The notes: generated from the sequence alone by a model not told the origin. 64,000 nucleotides of DNA from DATARH01 sp963746885 (GCA_963746885.1 CAVVDM010000016.1:98016-162015); one strand, 5' to 3'. Counted from the stretch's first letter, positions 39,260 to 48,375 are shown. Program-made: numbers and translations.

Positions 39260-40229
39260 TCAGGCGCCGGCGCGCTCGAACGATACCGCGCCGGTGTTGG
39301 CGCCGCAGAGCAGTATCGCGACCCGCTCGTCGGGCGCGCGACGGTAGCGACCCGAGAGAAGAGCGGCCATCGCCGCCGCGCCGCCGGGCTCGGCGACGAT
39401 GCGCAGCACTTCCCACAACCGGCGCTGCGCCTCGCTGATCGCCGCGTCGGGGACGAGCACGACGCGTTCGACGAAGTCGCGTGCGATCGGGAACATCAGC
39501 GCCCCGACCCGGCGCGGCGCCAGCGAGTCGGCAGCGATCCCGCCCGCCGGCGCATCGACCGGCCGGCCGGCGGCAAAGGCCGCGTGCAGGGTCGGTGCGG
39601 TCTCCGGCTCGACCCCGATGACGCGAACGCCCCCGCCGAACCAGGCGGCAATGCCCCCGATCAGCCCGCCGCCGCCGACCGCGACGAGCACTGTATCGAT
39701 CTCGGGCAGGTCGGCCTCGATTTCGAGCCCGACAGTGCCCTGGCCGAGCAGGGTTTCCGGCTGGTCATAGGCGTGGACCGGCAGCGCGCCGGTCGCCGCG
39801 ACAAATTCCTCGCTGGCGGCGAGCGCGTCGGCATAAACCTCGCCCCCGACGATCAATTCGGCGCCATACGAGCGGATGCGTTCGAGCTTGGCGGGCGCGG
39901 TAATGCGCGGCACGAAGATCGTCGCGGGCACCCCGAGCCGCCGCGCCGCATAGGCGACGGCGGCGCCGTGGTTGCCGCCCGACGCGGCGGCGACGCCGGC
40001 CTCTGGCACCTTGCGGCGTCAGCAGGTTGGCGAAGGCGCCGCGCGGCTTGAACGACCCGGTGTGCTGCAGAAATTCAAGCTTCAGCGCGACCGGCTCGCC
40101 GGCGAGGCCGAGATCGGCCGCGTCGATGCGGATCACCGGGGTGTGGCGGATAAAAGGCCGGATCAGCCGCTCGGTCGCGGCGATCTGCTCGCGATCGATG
40201 GGGGCGGGCGGAAAGGTCGAGGCTGGCAT
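39260..40229 (-). CDS. Threonine dehydratase / serine racemase-like PLP enzyme (one frameshift)
   Basis: Fold-type II PLP enzyme of about 322 residues. The PLP lysine is in QHTGSFKPRGAF near residue 60, SGGNHGAAVAYAARRLGVP is the substrate loop, and VAVGGGGLIGGIAAWF is the phosphate-binding glycine loop; EPGGAAAMAALLSG follows. It lacks the C-terminal ACT-type regulatory domain, so it is catabolic or racemase-like, not biosynthetic IlvA. One extra base near 40015-40020 breaks the frame. It is convergent with regA. Confidence 0.88.
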
Positions 40230-40322
40230 CGCCGCGATTATAGATCAACTCCCGGGCGCCGGGTTGCCGAGCGTGGTGGGCCTCGGCTAAAAGTCACAGC
40301 AACGCCGAACCGAGGTATTGCC

Positions 40323-40583
40323 ATGGCCGAAGCAGAGGGCGATGCGACGATGCGGCCCGACAGCACGCTCGATGCGACCGGGCTGTTGTGTCCGCTGCCG
40401 GTGCTGAAGGCGCGCCGCGCGCTGCGGGCGGTGCCGGCCGGCGGCATCCTGGAAGTGCTGGCGACCGATCCCGGCGCGACCAAGGATTTCGCGCATTTCT
40501 GCCAGACCACCGGCTGCACGCTGCTCGAATCCGGCGAGCAGCCAGGCGGCGTGCTGCGGTTCCTGCTGAAGAAGCCGGATTGA
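40323..40583 (+). CDS. TusA/SirA-family sulfurtransferase-like protein
   Basis: An 86-residue protein with the family CPxP motif in DATGLLCPLPVLKARRAL (Cys near residue 23) and the closing FLLKK strand. TusA proteins carry persulfide sulfur to tRNA thiolation, molybdenum cofactor or other acceptors. It is followed after 13 bp by an iron-containing alcohol dehydrogenase, so the two may share a transcript; the functional link is unclear. The tus relay partners (tusBCDE) are not in the window. Confidence 0.88.
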   Translation: MAEAEGDATMRPDSTLDATGLLCPLPVLKARRALRAVPAGGILEVLATDPGATKDFAHFCQTTGCTLLESGEQPGGVLRFLLKKPD

Positions 40584-40596
40584 AGGGAGAATCGCG

Positions 40597-41757
40597 ATGG
40601 CGGCGTTGATCACGGCACCCCGGCTCCTGTCGATCGGCGGCGGGGCGCTCGGCGAACTGCCCGGGCTGCTCGCCCGGCTTGGCTTGGCGCGGCCCCTGAT
40701 CGTGACCGACCCCTACATCGCCGGGTGCGGCATCCTCGACCGGGTGACGGCGCTGCTGGACGGAGCGCAGATCCCCTGGTCGGCATTCTCCGACACGGTG
40801 CCGGACCCGACGACCGAGGCGATCGCCGCCGGCGTCGCGCGGCTGCAAGCGGGCGACTATGACAGCCTCGTCGCGGTCGGCGGCGGCAGCTCGATCGACA
40901 CCGCCAAGGGCATGTCGGTGCTCTACGCCAATGGCGGGCAGATGCGCGACTACAAGGTGCCGAACGAGATCCCGCTGATGGGGCCGCCGATCGTCGCGAT
41001 CCCCACCACCGCCGGCACCGGCTCCGAGGTCACCCGCTTCACGGTCGTCAGCGACACCGAGACCGACGAGAAAATGCTGATCGCCGGGCTCGCCTGCTGC
41101 CCGACAGCGGCGATCGTCGATTACGAGCTGACCTTGACGATGCCGCTGCGCCTCACCGCCGATACCGGCATCGACAGCCTGACTCATGCGATCGAAGCCT
41201 ATGTCAGCCGCCGCGCCAATCCCTACACCGACGGCCTGGCGAAAAACGCGATGGGCCTCATTGCCCGCAACATCCGCGCCGCCTGCGCCCAGCCCGACAA
41301 CCGGGCCGCGCGCGAAGCGATGATGCTCGGTGCGACAACGGCCGGGATGGCGTTCTCCAACGCCAGCGTCGCGCTGGTGCACGGCATGAGCCGGCCGATC
41401 GGCGCTTTCTTCCATGTGCCGCACGGGCTGTCGAACGCGATGCTGTTGCCCGCGATCACCGCTTTTTCGGCACCGGCGGCGCTCGAACGCTATGCCGATT
41501 GCGCCCGCGCGATGGGGGTCGCCGAGGAGGGCGAAGGCAGCCAGAGCGCGGTCGCCCGCCTGCTGGACGAATTGCGCGCGCTTAATGCGGAGCTTAAGGT
41601 GCCGAGCCCGCGCGCCTACGGCATCGACCGCGCCCGCTACGATGAATTGCTGTCGGTCATGGCCGGGCAGGCGATCGCCTCCGGCTCCCCCGCCAACAAC
41701 CCGCGCGTGCCGACAAACGACGAGATCGTCGACCTGTACCGACGGGTGTACGAATAG
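40597..41757 (+). CDS. Iron-containing alcohol dehydrogenase
   Basis: Intact 386-residue group III ADH. It has a GROUP-type NAD site (VAVGGGSSIDTAKGMSVLYA), IPTTAGTGSEVTRF, and metal ligands in DTGIDSLTHAIEAYVS and HGMSRPIGAFFHVPHGLSNA. GGGAG lies upstream of ATG 40597. Members oxidise or reduce short-chain alcohols, lactaldehyde, hydroxybutyrate or maleylacetate; the substrate is not predictable here. No frameshift is present. Confidence 0.9.
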   Translation: MAALITAPRLLSIGGGALGELPGLLARLGLARPLIVTDPYIAGCGILDRVTALLDGAQIPWSAFSDTVPDPTTEAIAAGVARLQAGDYDSLVAVGGGSSIDTAKGMSVLYANGGQMRDYKVPNEIPLMGPPIVAIPTTAGTGSEVTRFTVVSDTETDEKMLIAGLACCPTAAIVDYELTLTMPLRLTADTGIDSLTHAIEAYVSRRANPYTDGLAKNAMGLIARNIRAACAQPDNRAAREAMMLGATTAGMAFSNASVALVHGMSRPIGAFFHVPHGLSNAMLLPAITAFSAPAALERYADCARAMGVAEEGEGSQSAVARLLDELRALNAELKVPSPRAYGIDRARYDELLSVMAGQAIASGSPANNPRVPTNDEIVDLYRRVYE

Positions 41758-41788
41758 CCCCGGGATCGGCTTTAAGGACGAGGCAGGA

Positions 41789-42112
41789 TCAGTCCAGCTT
41801 GAGCTGGATCTCGTCGCCGACGAGGCGCACCGGATAGGTCTTGATGTCGTCGGTGCAGGGCGGCGCGGTGGCGTTGCCGTTCCTGACGTCGAAGCGCCCG
41901 GCATGCAGCGGGCATTCGATCTCGCCCTTGTCGAGCCAGCCGTCTGACAATTTGGCGTAAGCGTGGGTGCAGATGTCGTCAGTCGCGAAGATTTCGCCGC
42001 CGAGGTCGTAGAGCGCGATCTCGCGGCCGGCGACGACGACGCCGAGGACATCGTCGGCGCCGAGATCGCCGCGGTCGGCGGCCTTGACCCAGCCCTGTTC
42101 GTCGCTGCTCAT
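41789..42112 (-). CDS. Rieske [2Fe-2S] ferredoxin
   Basis: A 107-residue soluble protein with the two cluster boxes CTH (in DDICTHAYAKL, near residue 45) and CPLH (in GEIECPLHAGRFDVRNG, near residue 64), as in the NDO-type ferredoxins of ring-hydroxylating dioxygenases. ATG 42112 has GGAGG upstream. No oxygenase or reductase gene is nearby, so its electron partner is unknown. It lies 14 bp downstream of the AsnC-domain gene and is probably co-transcribed with it. Confidence 0.9.
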   Translation of the reverse strand: MSSDEQGWVKAADRGDLGADDVLGVVVAGREIALYDLGGEIFATDDICTHAYAKLSDGWLDKGEIECPLHAGRFDVRNGNATAPPCTDDIKTYPVRLVGDEIQLKLD

Positions 42113-42126
42113 GGCTCCTCCGCGGT

Positions 42127-42384
42127 TCAGGCCGTCGTGTCGGGCGAGAATGCCTTGAAGGCGATGATTGTGAAGGTGTCCTTGACGCCGGGCAGCGTCT
42201 GCACCTGCTCGGTCACGAAATGGCCGATATCGGCGCTGTCGGGCAGATAGCATTTCATCAGGAGATCGTACTGGCCCGATGTCGAATAGACCTCCGAGAT
42301 CTGCTCGACGTCAGTGACCGCGGCGTCGGCGACGTCGTAGGCTTTGCCAAGGTCGCATTTGACCATAACAAAGATGGTCTTCAT
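42127..42384 (-). CDS. Stand-alone Lrp/AsnC ligand-binding (RAM) domain protein
   Basis: An 85-residue protein consisting only of the alpha/beta RAM domain of Lrp/AsnC regulators: IFVMVKCDLGKAYDVADA, EVYSTSGQYDLLMKCYL with the GxYD ligand motif, and LPGVKDTFTIIAFKAF. There is no DNA-binding helix-turn-helix, so it probably senses a small molecule and acts through protein contacts or as a dimeric sensor. It is upstream of and close to the Rieske gene. Intact. Confidence 0.88.
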   Translation of the reverse strand: MKTIFVMVKCDLGKAYDVADAAVTDVEQISEVYSTSGQYDLLMKCYLPDSADIGHFVTEQVQTLPGVKDTFTIIAFKAFSPDTTA

Positions 42385-42417
42385 CCGAGCCTCCTGCGGC
42401 GCCGGTGACGCGGTTCG

Positions 42418-43935
42418 TCAGGCGTCCGCGGCAATTTTCAGCGGGCGTGCGAGAAACGCCGGGAGATGGTCGCCGAAGCCGACGACCTGATGTTCGGCCG
42501 GTTCCGGGTCGCGTGCCCGTGCCGTAGCGGCCGGCCGTGCCGCAGCGGCAAACGCCACCACGGCGGGCGCGGCGTTGTCAACGCGCGGCTCGATCGGGGC
42601 GCCGCGTTCGCGCGGTTTGCGCGCCCGCGGTTTGTGCTCCTGAGGGTTGTACTCCTGCCGGGCCGGCTCCGACGCGTTGTCGCGCGGCTCATCGGCGCGG
42701 CTCCTGGGTGAACGCGCCGCTGGGCGCGCCGAGCGCGGCGCGGCGCGTTCCGGCGTGCTGCGCGTGCGGCCGCGGCGGCGGCGGTCGCCGCCCTCGAAAT
42801 CGAGTTCGGCGGCGGCGATGCCGGCAACCCCTGTTTCCGGGATGTCCCTGCCGATCAGCTGCTGGATCGCGGCGATCATCTTGCCGTCTTCGGGCGCCGC
42901 CAGGGTGAAGGAGCGTCCGGCGCGTCCGGCGCGTCCGGTGCGCCCGATGCGGTGGACGTAATCCTCGGCGTGGTGCGGCACGTCGAAATTGAAGACATGC
43001 GACAGGCCCTGGATGTCGAGGCCGCGCGCCGCGACATCGCTGGCAACCAGCAGCCGGATCTCGCCGGCGCGGAAGCGGTCGAGGGTTTCGGTGCGCTTGG
43101 CCTGCGCCATGTCGCCGTGCAACGCCGCGGCGTCGAGGCCGTGGCGCGACAGCGAGCGCTGCAGGATGTCGACTTCGGTCTTGCGGTTGCAGAAAATCAG
43201 CGCGTTCTTGACGTCTTCGCTGGCGATCAGCCGGCGCAAGGCGTCGCGCTTGTCTTCCGGCGCAATGATGACGAGCGATTGCTCGACGGTTGCGGCCGGC
43301 GACGCGGGCGGCGCCACCGAGATCGCGACCGGCTCGTTGAGGAACGCGTCGGCGAGGCGGCGAATCTCCGGCGGCATCGTCGCCGAGAAGAACAGCGTCT
43401 GCCGGTTCTTCGGCAACAGGGAGACGATGCGCTCGACATCGGGGATAAAGCCCATGTCGAGCATCCGGTCTGCCTCGTCGATGACGAGGATGCGCACGTC
43501 CGACATCAGGATCTTGCCGCGCTCGAACAGGTCGAGAAGCCGACCTGGCGTCGCGATCAGCACGTCGACGCCGCGGTCGAGCTTGCGTTCCTGGTCGGCA
43601 AACCGCTCGCCGCCGATCAAGAGCGCCGTCGACAGCCGGTGATGCTTGCCATAGGTCTCGAACGCCACCTCGACCTGCGTCGCCAATTCGCGCGTCGGCT
43701 CGATGATCAACGAACGCGGCATGCGCGCCCGGGATCGCCCGGCGGCGAGCTTGTCGATCATCGGCAGGGCGAAGCTGGCGGTTTTGCCGGTGCCGGTCTG
43801 GGCGCAGCCCAGCACGTCGCGGCCTTGGGCGACGACGGGAATGGCTTGCTGCTGGATCGGGGTGGGGGTGGTATAGCCGGCGTCTGCAACTGCCTGAAGA
43901 ATCTCAGGCGAGAGTCCAAGTTCAGAAAAATTCAT
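42418..43935 (-). CDS. rhlE: DEAD-box RNA helicase, RhlE type
   Basis: Intact 505-residue helicase. N-terminal Q motif FSELGLSPEILQAVADAGY and PTPIQQQAIP, motif I CAQTGTGKTASF, Ia PTRELATQV, Ib TPGRLLDL, II VIDEADRML, III FSATMP, IV FCNRKTEV, V ASDVAARGLDIQ and VI YVHRIGRTGRAGRAG. After residue 380 comes a basic, low-complexity tail (RRRRGRTRSTPERAAPRSAR) that probably binds RNA. It lies 146 bp downstream of infA on the same strand. RhlE proteins act in ribosome maturation and RNA decay, often in the cold, which fits the nearby cspA and infA. Confidence 0.9.
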   Translation of the reverse strand: MNFSELGLSPEILQAVADAGYTTPTPIQQQAIPVVAQGRDVLGCAQTGTGKTASFALPMIDKLAAGRSRARMPRSLIIEPTRELATQVEVAFETYGKHHRLSTALLIGGERFADQERKLDRGVDVLIATPGRLLDLFERGKILMSDVRILVIDEADRMLDMGFIPDVERIVSLLPKNRQTLFFSATMPPEIRRLADAFLNEPVAISVAPPASPAATVEQSLVIIAPEDKRDALRRLIASEDVKNALIFCNRKTEVDILQRSLSRHGLDAAALHGDMAQAKRTETLDRFRAGEIRLLVASDVAARGLDIQGLSHVFNFDVPHHAEDYVHRIGRTGRAGRAGRSFTLAAPEDGKMIAAIQQLIGRDIPETGVAGIAAAELDFEGGDRRRRGRTRSTPERAAPRSARPAARSPRSRADEPRDNASEPARQEYNPQEHKPRARKPRERGAPIEPRVDNAAPAVVAFAAAARPAATARARDPEPAEHQVVGFGDHLPAFLARPLKIAADA

Positions 43936-44081
43936 TGAGAAGTTTTTGCCTTACCCAAGGTTTAGGGCGGGCACATTGCCCGAGCCTTAATTGGGGATGA
44001 CCCTCCGAAAGTCAATGTTTTTCGCTGTTTCCGTTATGTGACAGCGACAGAGGAGGTCTCCCGAAAGGAAAGCTGTCGGAG

Positions 44082-44348
44082 CTAGCGGCGGCGAAACTGT
44101 GGCCGCGGCACCATCGGCGGCGCGCTGGTGTCCTTGTGGCGGAAATTGATCCGGCCTTTGGTCAGGTCGTAAGGCGTCATTTCGACCGTGACGCGGTCTC
44201 CGGCAAGGATCCGGATCCGGTTCTTTTTCATCTTGCCGGAGGAGTAGGCGAGCGTTTCGTGCCCGTTGTCGAGCCGCACCCGGAACCGTGCGTCGGGCAA
44301 GAGTTCCATCACGGTGCCTTCGAATTCGATTAGGTCTTCCTTAGCCAA
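44082..44348 (-). CDS. infA: Translation initiation factor IF-1
   Basis: Intact 88-residue IF-1. It is a single S1-type OB fold: AKEDLIEFEGTVMELLPDAR, FRVRLDNGHE, LAYSSGKMKKNRIRILAGDR, VTVEMTPYDLTKGRINFRHK. The C-terminus carries a short basic tail (PRPQFRRR) common in alphaproteobacteria. IF-1 occupies the A site during initiation. ATG 44348 lies 53 bp downstream of the cspA stop, with the cspA terminator in between. Confidence 0.96.
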   Translation of the reverse strand: MAKEDLIEFEGTVMELLPDARFRVRLDNGHETLAYSSGKMKKNRIRILAGDRVTVEMTPYDLTKGRINFRHKDTSAPPMVPRPQFRRR

Positions 44349-44365
44349 TGAGCACTCCCAGTAAG

Positions 44366-44389
44366 GAAAGGGGCGCCGTGGCGCCCCTT
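44366..44389 (-). terminator. Rho-independent terminator after cspA
   Basis: AAGGGGCGCC at 44368-44377 and GGCGCCCCTT at 44380-44389 form a perfect 10-bp stem with a very tight loop. On the minus strand it is followed by TTTCCTT. It lies just after the cspA stop and just before infA, so it should separate the two transcripts, with partial read-through possible. Confidence 0.75.
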
Positions 44390-44401
44390 GGCAACCGACG
44401 G

Positions 44402-44608
44402 CTACGCCGGGTGCAGATTGACCGCCGACACGCGGCCGCGTTGGCCCTGCTCGAGCTCATAGGTCAGCTTTTGGCCTTCGTTGAGGCCGTCCATGCCGGC
44501 CCGTTCGACCGCCGAGATGTGGACGAAAACATCGGGGCCGCCGCTTGTTGGCTGGATAAACCCATAGCCCTTCTGGGCATTAAACCATTTGACCGTGCCG
44601 GTCGCCAT
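44402..44608 (-). CDS. cspA: Cold-shock domain protein
   Basis: A 68-residue CSD protein: TGTVKWFNAQKGYGFIQP includes RNP1 (KGYGFI), DVFVHISAVERAG includes RNP2 (VFVHI), and it ends KLTYELEQGQRGRVSAVNLHP. It is a nucleic-acid chaperone that melts RNA structure. ATG 44608 has GGAG upstream and the canonical start; a frame extending to 44821 reads into the leader and is not coding. The leader is discussed with the adjoining intergenic region. Confidence 0.93.
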   Translation of the reverse strand: MATGTVKWFNAQKGYGFIQPTSGGPDVFVHISAVERAGMDGLNEGQKLTYELEQGQRGRVSAVNLHPA

Positions 44609-44939
44609 TAGCCAGAACTCCAGTTGGTAGCAGGCCGACACACGTCGTGCGTCGGATCGGACGTCGGTTGGATCGGGAGACACGGTCCCGCGCTCGCGGG
44701 CGAGCACCGGCAGTGAAGCCGAACCCAAACGGGTCGACGGCCGAGTAGGTAAGCGGAACCGCGTAGCAACGCAAGGTCTGCGAACGCATGTCCGGGTCGT
44801 TTTTAGAGAACCCGTCGCCAAGCGCCGGCTGTAGCCCGCTCAGCGCGTTTATCCTCCGGCTAGGCGCGGCGGTACGGGCGACCTACAATTCCGCTCTACC
44901 GGACGATCGTTGCGACACGTATACGTTGGGAGCGTAGGC
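44609..44939. other. Divergent intergenic region upstream of cspA and the methyltransferase gene
   Basis: These 331 bp hold no gene that I can support. They must contain promoters for both flanking genes, which point away from each other. Cold-shock genes often have long structured 5' leaders, and the minus-strand side here has several GC-rich inverted segments (for example CCCGCGCTCGCGGGC near 44689), but no known riboswitch was recognised and no clear -35/-10 pair stands out. Confidence 0.4.
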
Positions 44940-46061
44940 ATGCCTTGCCGCTGGTATATCGACGAATGCAGCGCAACCCGCATCTCCGGGTGGATCGACG
45001 ACGACGGACCGGTCACGGCGATTGATATAGCGGTCAATGGCCGTCGCGTCGCGACGCTGGCGCCGACCGCCTATCGCAAAGACCTCGAAGAAGCGGGGAT
45101 GGGCGACGGAAAGCGGGCGTTCTCCGTCCCGATTGCGCGCTTCCTTGTCGAACCGGTCAATCGGGTGTCGATCAGCCGGGAGGGGGAGGTGCTGCATTCG
45201 GCGACGGTGATGTCGGCCAGCGCGAGAGCCGCAGGCATTGCGCCAGCGGCCGCCGCGTCGCCCGCCGCGGGCGTGGCGCGGGGAGGTCGTGACGCGAACA
45301 CCGTCCCGCTGCTGACGGGCGACATGCATCCGATTCACCGGGACGTGACCACCACCGAGGAATGCGATTTCTATCATATCGTCGAGTTGCCGGACGGAAC
45401 GACGACCCGCGGGCAGTGGGATTTGCGCAAAACCGCCGACGCCTATCTCGGCAATGTCGATTTCGCCGGCAAACGCGTGATCGAGATCGGCCCGGCCAGC
45501 GGGTTTCTGTCGTTTCACATGGAGCGCCGCGGGGCGCGGGTCGCCGTGATCGAGCCGCCGATGGAAAGCTTCTGGGACTTGGTGCCGCAGGCGGCAGTAA
45601 ATCTCGACGAGACCCGCCGCTCGTTCGGCAGGCATATTCAACGCGTCCGCAATTCGTTTTGGTATCTCCATCATTGCTACGAGAGCAGCGTCGAATGTTA
45701 TGAGATCGACGCCTACCACATTCCGCCGCAGCCCACGAAGTTCGATATCGGCGTCTTGGCCTCGATCCTGCTGCACATATCCTCGCCGGTGCGGATGCTC
45801 GAATCGGTGGCTTCCGTGGTGGCCAACGAGATCGTCATCGTTGAGCGCTATTTCCCTGAGCTGGCCGATCAGGCGGTCTGCCGCCTCGTACCGACGGCGG
45901 CAAACCGATCGCTGGAGACCTGGTGGGAATTCTCGCCAAAATTCTTCGAGCAATTCCTGGCTGTGCTCGGCTTTTCGAACGTGCGGATAACCCATCACCG
46001 CCAGCAATTTGCGACGATCGATCAGGAATGGGAGATGTTCACGATCGTCGGCACCCGCTGA
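44940..46061 (+). CDS. SAM-dependent methyltransferase with N-terminal beta-sandwich domain
   Basis: Intact 373-residue, two-domain protein. Residues 1-75 (ISGWIDDDGPVTAIDIAVNG, DLEEAGMGDGKRAFSVPI) resemble a small beta-rich domain that I recall from alphaproteobacterial glycosyltransferases and surface-polysaccharide proteins. An Ala-rich linker leads to a class I methyltransferase: motif I VIEIGPASGFLSFHMERRGA near residue 185, acidic post-I residue in VAVIEPP, and DIGVLASILLHISSPVRMLE as motif IV. ATG 44940 has GGGAG upstream. The substrate is unknown; the domain pairing suggests sugar or glycan modification. It is convergent with parE, 6 bp from its stop. Confidence 0.8.
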   Translation: MPCRWYIDECSATRISGWIDDDGPVTAIDIAVNGRRVATLAPTAYRKDLEEAGMGDGKRAFSVPIARFLVEPVNRVSISREGEVLHSATVMSASARAAGIAPAAAASPAAGVARGGRDANTVPLLTGDMHPIHRDVTTTEECDFYHIVELPDGTTTRGQWDLRKTADAYLGNVDFAGKRVIEIGPASGFLSFHMERRGARVAVIEPPMESFWDLVPQAAVNLDETRRSFGRHIQRVRNSFWYLHHCYESSVECYEIDAYHIPPQPTKFDIGVLASILLHISSPVRMLESVASVVANEIVIVERYFPELADQAVCRLVPTAANRSLETWWEFSPKFFEQFLAVLGFSNVRITHHRQQFATIDQEWEMFTIVGTR

Positions 46062-46067
46062 GCGGCC

Positions 46068-48065
46068 TCATAGATCGAGGTCGCGAGCGAAGCGGGCGTT
46101 TTTCTGGATGTAGTCGAAGCGCAATTCGGGACGCCGCCCCATCAATGTCTCGACCAGCGTCTCGGTGCGCGCAAACCCCTCGCCGGGGGTTTCGATCGCC
46201 GCCGGGTCGGCGCGCGGCGGCAACGTCACGCGCAACAGCGTGCGCTGCGCCGGGTCCATCGTCGTCGCCCGCAGGTAGCGCGCCGGCATTTCGCCCAATC
46301 CCTTGAAGCGGCTGATCTCGACCTTGCCGCGGCGGTTGAACGCAGTTTCGAGCAGCTCCTCGCGATGCGCGTCGTCGCGCGCATAGAGCGTCACCTCGCC
46401 CTGGGTCAGCCGATAGAGCGGCGGCAGGGCGAGGAACAGATGGCCGTTGTCGACCAGCTTCGGCATCGCCCGGAAAAAGAAGGTCATCAACAGCGAGGCG
46501 ATGTGGGCGCCGTCGACATCGGCGTCGGTCATGATGATGACCCGCTCGTAGCGCAGCGCCTCGTCGCGGTATTGCGTGCCGCTGCCGCAGCCGAGCGCCA
46601 GCACGATGTCTCCGACCTCCTGGTTGGCGTGCATCTTGTCCGCCGAGGCGCTGGCGACGTTAAGGATCTTGCCGCGCAAGGGCAGGATTGCCTGGGTGTC
46701 GCGGTCGCGCGCCTGTTTTGCCGAGCCGCCGGCGCTGTCGCCCTCGACCAGGAAGATCTCGGTGCCGGCGGCGCTGGCGCGCGTGCAATCGGCGAGTTTG
46801 CCGGGCAGCCGCAGCTTGCGGGTCGCGCTCTTGCGCGCCAGGTCCTTCTGCTGGCGGCGGCGCTGCCGCTCCTCGGCGCGCTCGGCGATGCGGTCGAGGA
46901 GCGCCCGGCTGGTCGCCGGATCGGCGCTCAGCCAGTGGTCGAAATGGTCTCGCACCGCGCTTTCGACCAGCCGTGTCGCCTCCGCCGAAGCGAGCCGCTC
47001 CTTGGTCTGGCCCTGGAATTGCGGGTCGCGCAGAAACAGTGACAACAGCATTGCCGCGCCGGGCGCGATGTCGTCGGCGGTTGCCTGGGCGATGCGGCGG
47101 TTGCCGGTCATGTCGCCATAGGCCTTGATGCCGCGGGTCAACGCGTTGCGCAGCCCGGCCTCATGGGTGCCCCCTTCCGGCGTCGGGATCGTGTTGCAAT
47201 AGGAGTGGCAGAACGCATCGTCCTCATCGTCGGGCCACACCACGGCCCATTCGATGCTGCCGCCTTCCGGGAAATCGGCCTGGCCGAGAAACGGCCGCGG
47301 CGTCAGCAATTCGCGCCCTTCGAGGCTGGCGGCGAGAAAATCGCCGAGTCCGCCCGGAAAGTGCAGCCGCGCCTCGGCGGGCACGCCCTCGGGGCGCGGC
47401 ACCGCCGGGTCGCAGCGCCAGCGGATCTCGACGCCGCGGAACAGATAGGCTTTGGAGCGCGCCATCCGATAGAGCAGCGCCGGGCGGAACGCTGCGTCGC
47501 CGAAGATCTCCGGGTCGGGATGAAAGCTCAGCGTCGTGCCCCGCCGGTTCTGCACCGGACCGCAATCCTCGACCGGGCCGAGCGGCACCCCGCGGCTGTA
47601 GCGCTGGCGCCACAGGCGGCGGTCGCGCGCCACCTCGACCTCAAGCGTATCCGACAGGGCATTGACCACCGAGACGCCGACGCCGTGCAGTCCGCCGGAG
47701 GTCTTGTAGGCGCTGCCGCCGAACTTGCCGCCGGAGTGCAGCATCGTCAGTATGATCTCGAGCGCCGATTGGTCGGGAAAGCGGGGATGCGGATCGACCG
47801 GAATGCCGCGGCCGTTGTCGCGCACCGTAACGGAGCCCGCGGCACCGAGCTCCAGTTCGATGCGGCTGGCAAAGCCCGCCACCGCTTCGTCCATCGCATT
47901 GTCGAGGGCCTCGGCGGCGAGGTGGTGCAGGGCGCGCTCGTCGGTGCCGCCGACATACATGCCGGGGCGCCGACGCACCGGCTCCAAACCCTCGAGGACC
48001 TCGATATCCTTTGCGGAATAGCTGTCGGCCGGCGGCGGCGGGAGCGTGTCGAACAGGTCTGCCAT
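46068..48065 (-). CDS. parE: DNA topoisomerase IV subunit B
   Basis: Intact 665-residue type II topoisomerase ATPase subunit that works with ParC to decatenate chromosomes. Motifs: YSAKDIEVLEGLEPVRRRPG, YVGGTDERALHHLAAEALDN (ATP-binding Asn), VRDNGRGIPVD, GGLHGVGVSVVNALS (ATP lid), QTKERLAS (QTK loop Lys), and the TOPRIM domain EIFLVEGDSAGGSAKQARDR and IIMTDADVDGAHI. FKGLGEMPARYL-type residues mark ParE rather than GyrB. ATG 48065 gives MADLFDTLPPPP; upstream frame to 48233 is not coding-like. No frameshift is present. Confidence 0.95.
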   Translation of the reverse strand: MADLFDTLPPPPADSYSAKDIEVLEGLEPVRRRPGMYVGGTDERALHHLAAEALDNAMDEAVAGFASRIELELGAAGSVTVRDNGRGIPVDPHPRFPDQSALEIILTMLHSGGKFGGSAYKTSGGLHGVGVSVVNALSDTLEVEVARDRRLWRQRYSRGVPLGPVEDCGPVQNRRGTTLSFHPDPEIFGDAAFRPALLYRMARSKAYLFRGVEIRWRCDPAVPRPEGVPAEARLHFPGGLGDFLAASLEGRELLTPRPFLGQADFPEGGSIEWAVVWPDDEDDAFCHSYCNTIPTPEGGTHEAGLRNALTRGIKAYGDMTGNRRIAQATADDIAPGAAMLLSLFLRDPQFQGQTKERLASAEATRLVESAVRDHFDHWLSADPATSRALLDRIAERAEERQRRRQQKDLARKSATRKLRLPGKLADCTRASAAGTEIFLVEGDSAGGSAKQARDRDTQAILPLRGKILNVASASADKMHANQEVGDIVLALGCGSGTQYRDEALRYERVIIMTDADVDGAHIASLLMTFFFRAMPKLVDNGHLFLALPPLYRLTQGEVTLYARDDAHREELLETAFNRRGKVEISRFKGLGEMPARYLRATTMDPAQRTLLRVTLPPRADPAAIETPGEGFARTETLVETLMGRRPELRFDYIQKNARFARDLDL

Positions 48066-48165
48066 GGTGCGATTATAGGAGGGCTTGCCCGCGGCGCAAG
48101 CAGGATGCAGTATATATTTAAGCGTCGGCAACAATATGTTGGGTGATGACCCGGCAGAAGTTACG

Positions 48166-48375
48166 ATGATGATGACCAACGAGCGCAAAATTTGGGAGGC
48201 CGCGATCCTGCTGGTGCGCCGGCACGGCAGCAAGGCCGCCGTGATCGCCGAGCGCGAGGTGGAGCGGCTGCGCGCCAGTGACGACGAATTGACCTGCGTC
48301 GTGTGGTGCTGGATCGCACGTTCGACCGCCGAATTGCTGCGTCCGGTGCCGCAAGCCGGCGAGCGGGTGCATTAG
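48166..48375 (+). CDS. Small hypothetical protein (69 aa)
   Basis: Starting at one of three consecutive ATG codons (48166, 48169, 48172), this encodes TNERKIWEAAILLVRRHGSK followed by AAVIAEREVERLRASDDE, and VVWCWIARSTAELLRP. The pattern (W.AA...RHG..A...A...A..L...D......W..I..A...L) is that of a small helical family I associate with DUF6961-type proteins of alphaproteobacteria. It is cytoplasmic with no catalytic motif. It is divergent from parE. Function unknown. Confidence 0.65.
   Translation: MMMTNERKIWEAAILLVRRHGSKAAVIAEREVERLRASDDELTCVVWCWIARSTAELLRPVPQAGERVH

Noticed and set aside
44612..44821. Extended cspA frame starting at 44821
   Set aside because: The added residues do not match cold-shock proteins; they are leader sequence read in frame.
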